DNA of 15,483 bases from Dissophora ornata. Lineage: Eukaryota; Mortierellomycota; Mortierellomycetes; Mortierellales; Mortierellaceae. The number at the start of each line of letters is the position of its first letter. The stretch's first letter is position 1. Shown here one piece after another: positions 1 through 7,514 of the stretch. The stretch lies in assembly GCA_025201705.1 (NCBI GenBank), contig MU617341.1:1-15483 (forward strand), written 5' to 3'. The position numbers and the translations under genes were made by a program. The notes under the pieces were generated by a model that made no database searches, was not told the origin of the DNA, and saw nothing but the letters and a program-made list of their open reading frames with translations.

Positions 1-1120
1 CCCCCCCAGATGTCATATCATCGCAGAGCTCTATTGCTTGCGAGCGTGAAACAGATTCCGACATTTTTCAAGGCACACTAGAGGCGTTGGAAGGTGATAA
101 AGAACAACTTCTTGAACGACAAATTGCTGTCGTCGTAGATGACTCTTATGCTAGGCACTACACTGCCATTGTGAAGAATCAGTTAGAATTCTTTTACGAC
201 TCGCTGTCATTCGAGGCGGATGAGCCATACGGGTTATATACGGAAAATACCATGCATACAAATGATACCCTTGATTCCTTCGACCAGTTGAGTCCACCAC
301 CAGCAGATGAACAGTGTAAAAAAAAAATTATTCGAAATAGAGTTTTTATAAATTTTGTATTGAACAGAATAGAAAGGACCCCCTCCCTTCGACATAGCGT
401 TCATTTTGAACGCTGTATCGAATGTGTCTGTCCATCGTACCTTCCTGACAAAGTTCACCGTCAGCATCTTTTCTTCGTCAATCTAACTGTCTTCGATATA
501 CTTGATCAAAGTCTTCTTTTTCTTGCTATTTCCTTTGAACTTATTCCACAGCGCGAAAATTCTCTCCCTGGATGTTGTGAGGCGAACGTCTTAGTCGCAA
601 CTTGTTGCACATGCGCGAAAAACAGCGGAACGTCGTTGAGTGCTTGACCGAGGCAGATCTCACGATAGGCCTTGAATGCAAACCTGGCGACATCGTCGTA
701 TCAAGAGACAGCGACATGCTTATGTACAAGTGCGTCGCGACCATTTGGCGGCCCATTTCAAGAGACATATTCCTTGTGTGTGATGTTGCAAGTGTCTTGC
801 GACTCAGCGTTTCAGCCGGGTCAGTATAAGGCGAACAGGAAAAGAGCGCGAAAGAAGCCATCGCCAGGGAATTTGGAGTATGCAAACTTGAGCTAAAGCA
901 CTTGTGGATAGAACTGGGTAAAGTTTTCCATCCATCGGAAAATGGGGAAAAAGAGAGTGCACATTGGAGTATATGCAAAGCGCTACGGCGGCTCTTAAGG
1001 CTGGGAAAGGAGTTGATGAAGTGGGTGCGGGACGCAGATGCAGATCAAGTCAGGACTTCAACAAATAAAGAGGTCAGAACAAATAAAGAGGGCAAACCTC
1101 CTTGTGACGTCTCTGAATAA
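1..1120 (+). pseudogene. Broken XPG-I/PIN-like nuclease family gene, 5' end outside window
   Basis: The clearest part is 581-829. There the frame reads a nuclease signature: NVVECLTEAD, then a spacer, then GDIVVSRDSDMLMY and WRPISR. The E-A-D and D-S-D acidic pairs match the metal-binding residues of the XPG-I region of FEN1/XPG-type PIN domains. The frame closes at a TAA at 827-829, then stays open in the same frame from 830 to a stop at 1118-1120. Just upstream (about 554-592) the likely preceding residues (AKILSLDVVRRTS) lie in a different frame, so a one-base shift is needed near 590. From 1 to about 316 another frame is open and acidic (for example VVVDDSYARHY). A CTAAC branch site and a pyrimidine tract ending in CAG at 551-553 suggest an intron of about 240 bp joining it to the nuclease part. 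The family link rests on motif recognition. A functional multi-intron gene with sequencing errors is the alternative. Confidence 0.5.
581..829 (+). other. XPG-I core segment of the relic
   Basis: This stretch holds the only confidently recognisable domain of the upstream relic: the EAD motif about 20 residues before a DSD motif, separated by a short helix and a beta strand (GDIVV), then a hydrophobic strand and the W-R-P-I-S motif. In FEN1/XPG proteins these acidic residues bind the two catalytic metal ions. The glycine-rich helix-hairpin-helix region expected downstream is not recognisable. After VASVLRL the sequence loses similarity to what I remember of the family and reaches the TAA. Confidence 0.6.
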
Positions 1121-1216
1121 TTTGTGTGATATCTACTGCAGGGCGAATTATCGCTATTTAGGCCTTTTGGGCATGCACTCAGGATTGCTCCTTCTCTTAT
1201 TTGCAGATTAACAAAG

Positions 1217-2798
1217 ATGGTACTACGCATGAACGAGTCAGTTGGTGTTTACAGGAGCTTTATCCATCCATCCAGTCATCCATCCATCCACCCCATTCGA
1301 CAATCCATCCACCGCTATGCACATATGCATTGGACAACAAGGCTGGACGCTGGGCAGCTATTTCTGTTCATCGCATCGTTACTCGGCACATTCATTGAGA
1401 TTGCGATCTGAGATTTCGGTCTGATCAACGGCTCCCAACGCTGTTCCCACTCCACCGTCTGGCTAATGGAAACCGTATACAGAAGGCAGCCAACATACAG
1501 GCTCAGGATCCTGATCAGCTAGCAGGAAGCGAACGTCTGATCAACAAGAGATCGCGCACTGAAGATTGCGACAGCAATCAAAAGAGGCGTTGAACAAAAG
1601 TGATGCAGTTACTCATCAGACTTGCCCGTCTTGTCCCTTATTCATCCTTCCAGCCTTTCATCAAGCTCGTCAAGAACAAGGCTTACTACAAGCGTTTCCA
1701 GGTCAAGTACCGCAGACGCAGAGGTAAGAAAAATATACAGGAACACCCTATTTTCATCAATCCCGACATGGAAAGCGTTTTATCTGATGATTACATAGTT
1801 CACCCGACGGGAACCGGGTTGGCGCCTGGCCTCATGGGGAACAACACAGCACATCTTTCGCTCCTATCTGACACATCCATTCCATTGTCGGAATACTTCA
1901 ATGACAAGGACGAGTGCAGCCATGAAGAAGATATCTCACATTAACAATCAATTTGTTTTGGTGGATAATAGAGGGTAAGACCGACTACTACGCTCGCAAG
2001 CGTCTTGTGGTCCAGGCCAAGAACAAGTACAACTCCCCCAAGTACCGTCTTGTTGTCCGCTTCACCAACTCTGACATCGTCTGCCAGATCGTCTACGCTA
2101 AGCTCCAGGGTGACTTTGTTCTTGCCTCTGCTTATGCTCATGAGCTTCCCAAGTACGGTGTCAAGGGTGGTTTGACCAACTGGGCTGCCGCCTACTGCAC
2201 TGGTCTCCTTGTCGCTCGTCGTGTCTTGACCAAGCTCGGTCTTGCCGACAAGTACGAGGGTGTTACCGAGCCCGATGGTACCATCTCGATGACCGAGGCT
2301 GTTGAGGATGCTCCCCGCCCCTTCAAGTGCTTCTTGGATGTCGGTCTCAAGCGCACCTCGACCGGTTCCCGTGTCTTCGGTGCCATGAAGGGAGCCTCCG
2401 ATGGTGGTGTCTTCATCCCCCACGGTGAGAACCGTTTCCCCGGTTTCGATGCCGAGGCCAAGGAGCTTGATGCTGAGGTCCTCCGCTCGTACATCTATGG
2501 TGGTCACGTTGCCGACTACATGCGTTACCTCGAGGAGGATGACGATGAGAAGTACAAGAAGCAGTTCTCCAAGTTCTTGGCTGCTGGTCTCGATGCCGAT
2601 GACCTCGAGGAGATGTACCAGGAGGCTCACAACGCCATCCGTGAGGACCCCGTCCATGTCGCCACCGACAAGAAGAAGCCCGCTGCCGGCGAGAAGGTCA
2701 AGAACAACTACAAGGCCCGCCTCACCTACAAGCAGAAGAAGAACAAGATCCAGCAGAAGGTCAAGGCCTTCAACGCCAAGAACGGCATCTCTGCTTAA
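1217..2798 (+). CDS. RPL5: 60S ribosomal protein L5 (uL18)
   Basis: Cytosolic large-subunit protein that binds 5S rRNA and, with uL5, forms the 5S RNP of the central protuberance. Proposed exons: 1217-1219 (the ATG alone), 1654-1723 and 1972-2798, giving 900 nt and 299 residues; yeast Rpl5 has 297. Exon 2 encodes [15 protein letters not shown] and the arginine run. Exon 3 gives [12 protein letters not shown], then [45 protein letters not shown] and [10 protein letters not shown], all hallmark uL18 segments. The C-terminus is lysine-rich as expected. Introns are 1220-1653 and 1724-1971. Exons 2 and 3 are certain. The ATG exon is the weak part: its donor GTACTA is poor, but it is the only ATG directly followed by GT in the 500 bp upstream, and it sits in the favourable context AACAAAGATG. 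Codon use in exon 3 is strongly biased to C-ending codons, typical of high expression. Confidence 0.93.
1220..1653 (+). other. RPL5 intron 1, with CATC microsatellite
   Basis: A 434-bp intron that would follow the start codon directly. The 3' end is classic: a pyrimidine-rich stretch ending in CCTTCCAG directly before the Pro codon. Positions 1263-1312 hold an imperfect tetranucleotide repeat (CATC/ATCC). An in-frame ATG at 1603 lies inside the intron and would only add an unlikely N-terminal extension. Confidence 0.55.
1724..1971 (+). other. RPL5 intron 2, fully open read-through frame
   Basis: Donor GTAAGA, acceptor ATAATAG; splicing makes the codon GAG and gives RRRR-EGK, as in all uL18 proteins. 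If retained, the frame stays open for 73 more codons to a TAA at 1942-1944. The encoded tail is acidic and protein-like (it includes [16 protein letters not shown]), so the retained form would be a 97-residue protein with the RPL5 N-terminus. Confidence 0.7.
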
Positions 2799-2868
2799 AT
2801 GTGGAATCTTTGCTAGTCTTTGTAATGAAGCTCCCCCTGGTTTTTATTGCTCTGTCGATCAAACCGCA

Positions 2869-2874
2869 AATAAA
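2869..2874 (+). terminator. Poly(A) signal of RPL5
   Basis: AATAAA 71 nt after the RPL5 stop codon, followed by an A-rich stretch. Confidence 0.6.
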
Positions 2875-2899
2875 AAAATTAAAAAAAACACGATGGCGT

Positions 2900-3544
2900 G
2901 GAAGGTGTGAGTACAAAGGAGCGTTTGAAATACGAGAAGAGCTCTGTTCCCCGTTGGATATGATCTTGATGCACGAATTGAAGGTGAGGCACTAAACGAT
3001 CGTGCCTTTTCATTTCGAACCCCCGATACATACGCGCATCAAGGGGTCAAGGGGGATTTGCCATTTGTTGATTGAAGAAGAATTAGATGTATACTAATGT
3101 GTGAACTCAGTCGATCTCACCCGCAGCGAAAAATGTAGACGAATCAAGGAACTGTTTAAAGAATCGGGAAACCGACTGAATAGCAAAGACTACAACTGTG
3201 CAATGTAACCCTGAAACAACGCAGAATCTGGAGGCTCTGTCTTGCCCAATTGCGACAAGTCCCTTTGGTGAACGGTTGAAAGTTGCTACTTTACACGGAT
3301 CCGATTGATAAATGCTTGCCACATGCACGGAATCTATTCTGCTCACTGCAGTATGGCAGAAGTTTTTTCTCTCGCGTGAGCAAGGATACAGTGCAACCCA
3401 CCTCAATACTGTGTGCCAAGTTCAACAAGCTACTTTAAAAGCTGCTTCTCGGACTTTGTCGGACCAATGAGAATTTGGGTTAGCATGGGAATGTTCTCAG
3501 CCATCAGGATCATAACCATACACACACCACAAAAAAGGAATAAA
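2900..3544. other. Intergenic stretch, nothing recognised
   Basis: No frame here gives a recognisable protein. A minus-strand frame at 3107-3406 is open for 99 codons without family resemblance. A short minus-strand stretch near 3435-3520 reads MAENIPMLTQILIGPTKSEK before a stop; it looks protein-like but is too short to call. Confidence 0.4.
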
Positions 3545-4468
3545 CAAGGTTAATACCGGTCGTTATTGCATGGGAGTTCGCAGACCGGCGTGCAGCTTCA
3601 CATCCACAAGGCCAGCAGATCCACGACAACAACCTACAATCGGAGCATGCCCGTCTCCCACTGGTCAGCTCCCTCCACCAAAGGATTTTCCTTAGCCTTG
3701 CCTTCTCGCTTGCAGTACCTCACCAAGGTGGAGATGCTCAGCAAGTTCTTAGGCATGGCCAGGAGCTCAAGTCGACCTACTCGTCGCGCGTAAATGACAC
3801 AAGCAATTGCCACAGCTGGGTGGTCTTGCCGTACGAGTTGGCCAGGGTCTAGAGTGGAGCCAACTCGGTGACCACCTCGGGGACCAGGTTCCTGGACACT
3901 AAGGCGTGCAGACCGTTCTTGTTTAGGGCCAATATCTGTGGTTTACTAGAAGGCGGCGTTACTGGCTTCTTGTCCAACATCTGTATGTCTCATGACGACT
4001 TGTGCTCCGTATTCTCCACTCTGTATCACCAGCTTTCTTGGCAGGTCGCATATGAGGCACTGCATCTGCTTCGCACATTGGACTGACTGTTGGAGGCGGC
4101 GCCCAAAGAGACCAATCACTTGTGGGGCGGCAAAGCAGAATTCACGAAGGGCAACATTCCTACTCAAGCCCCTGATCAATCTGCTCTACATTACTGGGAG
4201 AGTATTGCCGCCCGTCCCATGGCACGTTTCCTCTATCGCAGCCCGATCAGGACCTGGGCGCAGCTGACAATGACAACGAGGCTGTAGTAGGGTCGTTGAA
4301 GGCGTCCATTTCGAGTTTGGAGACTGCAGTGCAGCATTGGCACTTATGGTTCGTTCTTGTTGGAGCAGAAAGAGGGGATGAGCCTGGCCAACTTTTTCGA
4401 CTGTCTGTGCCCCACATATGTTTGTTGCTGAGAATCATGTCTCTTGTTCTGGCTTGGCACTTGGCATA
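3545..4468 (+). pseudogene. Decayed protein-coding relic, family unknown
   Basis: One plus-strand frame stays open from about 3545 to about 4280, interrupted only by a TAG near 3850 and a TGA at 4084-4086. Its codons often end in C or G, and its product looks natural (for example FLDTKACRPFLFRANICGLL and LSWQVAYEALHLLRTLD, then ALHYWESIAARPMARF). Near 4230 the protein-like reading moves to another frame (LSQPDQDLGAADNDNEAVV, then SLKASISSLETAVQHW) that closes at a TAG at about 4466-4468. Two stops plus a frameshift fit a dead gene. I do not recognise the family. The antisense strand in the same codon register is also long and open (3946-4179 and 3613-3942, separated by TAG TAA), so the strand is not certain. 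Neither stop is removed by an obvious intron. Confidence 0.4.
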
Positions 4469-4489
4469 GCACTGGGGTGCTCTCATTCA

Positions 4490-4837
4490 CATCAACCTAA
4501 TTGGCGAACATGGGAAACAACTTAAAACAGAGAACAGAGAGCAGTCGAAACACACAAATGTTTGCGTTGTGCAACGTATCCCTCTGTGGCTCTGTGGAGA
4601 GGCAAGCAGCGAGCAGGCAGGTCTGGAATGGATCTATGGATCTCAACTCAACACTCACTCGTCCCTGTGTGCGCCAAGAAACGGCTCGGGCCCGTGGGAA
4701 AGCCGTCAAAAGCCGACTTGCTGATCGTTTTTTTTTCGTATAATAGTCGGCCTAGCGCGCTCTTTCCCATCATCATTCATCCTCATTCTCATCTTTAACC
4801 AACAGTAACCTAAACGCGTCCATTTCTCAGATCAAAA
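4490..4837 (+). promoter_or_regulatory. Upstream region and 5' UTR of the serine hydrolase gene
   Basis: Holds no convincing ORF. A TATA-like TATAATAG lies at about 4739-4746. It is followed by a pyrimidine-rich, CATC-containing stretch at about 4757-4800, the kind of tract that often marks fungal transcription starts, and then the start context ATCAAAAATG. Confidence 0.4.
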
Positions 4838-6859
4838 ATGACCACTTCCACCACCACCGCTCCCGCTCCCATCAGCCAAGACGCGTCTTCCAAGTCCAAG
4901 GACAAGCTTGCCAACCTGCGTGATGACATCGAGAAAGCTCGTATCCTGAACGGCACACCTGGCATGAGCGTCGCGGTCATGTACAAGGGTGAGGTCATCT
5001 TTTCAGAGGGGTTCGGAAAGCGAAACGAGGAGGATCTCTTTACGGCGGAGGTAAATAAAACGCGTCAGGCTCAATAGGTTGCCCCCTTTTTTTTTTTTTT
5101 TTTTTTTTTTGAGGGAGGACTTGCCTAGGTCATTACTCTCCACTCATCGCTGCTTCTTGATTTTTTGACAGACTTTGGTCCCCATGGGATCCATCACCAA
5201 GTGCTTCACAGCCACGGCGGTTGGAGAATTGGTGGCAGAGAAAAAGTTGGACTGGGATGAGACGCCTGTCAACAAGTACCTGCCAGAATTCGAGTTCAAG
5301 AACCCGATTCACACCTCTCAGATCACCCTCACCGACTTGTTGTCGCATCGCACGGTAACTTGATGGAATAGCAAAAGACGTACAAGAAAAGCAAAAGAAA
5401 CAGAGGAAGGGGCGGCGCACTCACTCATGTCTACGCTTTTTCCACTACTACTATTTCTTCAATAGGGCATCTCCAGAATGGACGACATGCCCTTCTACCT
5501 CGGCGAAATGTCCCGAGCCGAGATGCTCCACCGTTTCCGTCATGCTGACATGCCCGCAAAACTCGGTTCTAAGGCTCTGTATAACAACGCCATGTACGGG
5601 GTTGCTGGGGAGGTCGCCGCCAAGGTCACTGGTCAATCCTACGAAGAGGTTGTGCGTTCCAAAGTCATAACTCCCTTGGGACTTCACAACACGGGTTTTT
5701 CGGTCAAGGAGATGATATCCCGTTCGGACAACTTTGCAATGCCCATGATTTCGGCCTCGCTTGAAGATGGACAAAAGGGAATTTTCAAGCCTGCCCCATT
5801 GAATGAGGACTATGTGTTGTTGTTGGCGGCTGCAGGAGATATTTATTCCAATGCGTTGGACTTGGTGAAATGGGGACAGGTGGTGTCCAAGTTGGGAGAA
5901 CTAGACGGCAAACAGGTGTTGAACCGGGACAGTGTGGAAGAGACGTTGAAGGCTCACACGATTATGGATGGAGCCCCAAGAACAGCCGAGTTCTCGAGGG
6001 TGTTGAATTACGGGTTTGGATGGGAAGTATACTCGTACAAGGGACTGCCAGTCTACTGCCATGGTAAGTGTCTCTTGCTGTTGTTATTATTGGTGATGGC
6101 GGTGATGACGGTCGGTTTTGCTTGCAGCGTTTTTTTTTTTTTTTTTTGATCTATGGATAACTCTTCTGACCCTCGATCTCTCATCCTGATCTCTTACTCC
6201 ATTTCGCTCCCCATGTCACAGGTGGCAACGTCTCGGCCTATGCTTCCCACATTGCCTTCTTCCCTGACCAAGACCTGGTCATCGCCAGCAGCACGAATAC
6301 CGCCGTCAGTTTCCTCACCATGGAACTGCCCTACCACATTGCAGATCTCTTGTTGGATCTTCCTCGCACTCTGGATTGGTTCGAGGTGGCTCTTGAAAAG
6401 ACCAAGGGATACAGTGCAGGTGTCGCTGCGAGTCTAGAGGATTCCCCAGAAAAGATCCCCGACAAGCCCATGTCACACTCGTTGCAAGCTTATGTGGGAG
6501 AGTATTCGCATCCGTTCTATGGCTCTTGCACTGTTTGGCTGGAGGAAGGAGCAGAAGAAGAAAAGAACGAGGCGGCGTTGGTGGCAAAGCTGTGGAGCGT
6601 CAGGACTCTGTTCAGTCATTTGCACTATGACTCGTTTGTGTTGAAGCATGACCATGCGACGTTTAATGCGACGTATGTGGCCGGCTTCAAAACGGGATCG
6701 AATGGAAAGGTCGTCTCGATCAACTTGGAGACGGGTGAGGACACATATATCGAGTTCAAGAGAGCTAAGGAGGTGAAGAAGGAGGAGGAGGAGGAGGAAG
6801 GGAAGAAGGAGGGCCAGGAAAAGGCGATTGAGGGTGCCCCTCAGGCCCATGAAGAGTGA
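4838..6859 (+). CDS. Serine beta-lactamase-like hydrolase (class C/transpeptidase-like fold)
   Basis: Exons 4838-5050, 5172-5354, 5466-6063 and 6222-6859 total 1632 nt, 543 residues. All three introns (121, 111 and 158 bp) are GT-AG and the frame is continuous. Catalytic motifs of class C beta-lactamases and DD-peptidases are present: S78-x-x-K81 in PMGSITKCF, Y171-x-N173 in ALYNNAMYG, and H331-G-G333 in the third-motif position. The first intron follows LFTAE just before the S-x-x-K exon. After the hydrolase domain, about residues 415-505 carry segments like LQAYVGEYSHPFYGSCTVWL, resembling the DUF3471 C-terminal domain of this family. The last 33 residues are a Lys/Glu-rich tail. No signal peptide is visible, so an intracellular place is likely. 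In eukaryotes this fold serves varied hydrolases or esterases; the substrate is unknown and antibiotic resistance should not be assumed. Introns 1 and 3 contain long poly-T runs. Confidence 0.9.
5087..5110 (+). repeat. Poly-T tract (24 nt) in hydrolase intron 1
   Basis: A run of 24 T inside the first intron; an 18-T run lies at 6130-6147 in intron 3. Both sit upstream of the 3' splice sites but are separated from them by mixed sequence. Confidence 0.8.
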
Positions 6860-6921
6860 AGCAGTAATGTTTCCTGACACATCTCTGAGAATGGATAGAC
6901 AGAAAGACGCGAACGCAGCGC

Positions 6922-6927
6922 AATAAA
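6922..6927 (+). terminator. Poly(A) signal of the hydrolase gene
   Basis: AATAAA 63 nt downstream of the stop codon, followed by A residues. Confidence 0.55.
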
Positions 6928-7101
6928 AAAAAAAGGGTTGCTGTGTGCCCTCCACTGTGAAATTTGATGACCTTACTTGCATGGGCATGCAGCAGCACAG
7001 CACTCTATGGTGATATGATGAAGCTTTGCTCCATCCCTTCACTGGATTGAACATGTCGTTGACGATCAAGCGCTCAGTTCCTTGTGCAATTCCCTGTCGG
7101 C

Positions 7102-7356
7102 ATGGTTTGCATGTTGGTTGAGAGATCCAGCAAGCTATCCGTCTCATCTTTGGTCGCCATTGTACTTATCGCGACGCTCACCACCTCCACAAGCGAGGCT
7201 TCTGCAGCTCCCACCCATGCGTCCCATATTGCTACCCCCCACATTCTCCCCGTCGCATCTACCAGTAGACCCTTCGTTCCTACTGCCTCTCATGTTCTCC
7301 CTGTCACAGATGGCATGTACTACTATAGCATGGTTCCTCTTGCTGCATTGATATAA
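7102..7356 (+). CDS. Possible small secreted protein
   Basis: An intronless 84-residue reading frame. A second in-frame ATG at 7111 gives 81 residues. A hydrophobic segment (LSVSSLVAIVLIATLTT) follows a short basic stretch and ends in SEASA before APTHA, a typical signal-peptidase site. The mature part would be about 50 residues, rich in Ser, Thr, Pro and His, with a loose internal repeat (HILPVA and HVLPVTD), no cysteines and a hydrophobic C-terminus. I recognise no family. The frame ends 158 bp before the convergent QCR2 stop. The first plus-strand AATAAA after it is at 7607-7612, inside QCR2 intron 3, so the two transcripts may overlap. A chance ORF remains possible. Confidence 0.45.
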   Translation: MVCMLVERSSKLSVSSLVAIVLIATLTTSTSEASAAPTHASHIATPHILPVASTSRPFVPTASHVLPVTDGMYYYSMVPLAALI

Positions 7357-7483
7357 TAATGAAAAGACGTGTATATTTTGAGAATGGTTGCGTGCGTTAT
7401 TCGCTCATAGCTGTGTCGGGATGGTTAGGAAAAGTAGACGAGGAGGGGGTGGGGGAAGGGGAAGATTGTGGATCTATGTGGCA

Positions 7484-7489
7484 TTTAAT
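7484..7489 (-). terminator. Likely poly(A) signal of QCR2
   Basis: Minus-strand ATTAAA 26 nt after the QCR2 stop codon; no AATAAA is found closer. Confidence 0.4.
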
Positions 7490-7514
7490 CTTCTTGTGGG
7501 CAGGCGCGAGTATC

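Noticed and set aside
541..978. Minus-strand ORF of 145 codons
   Set aside because: It is antisense to the XPG-I relic, whose plus-strand motifs are specific; the minus product has no family character.
1603..1653. ATG at 1603 as the RPL5 start
   Set aside because: It would add a 17-residue extension through an obvious pyrimidine tract and acceptor, while uL18 proteins start at M-P-F or similar.
1941..2657. Minus-strand ORF of 238 codons
   Set aside because: Antisense shadow of RPL5 exon 3, open because the biased codons of that exon rarely yield stops on the other strand.
6473..7147. Minus-strand ORF of 224 codons
   Set aside because: Mostly antisense to the hydrolase last exon; poly-Leu and poly-Phe stretches come from complements of GAG and A runs.
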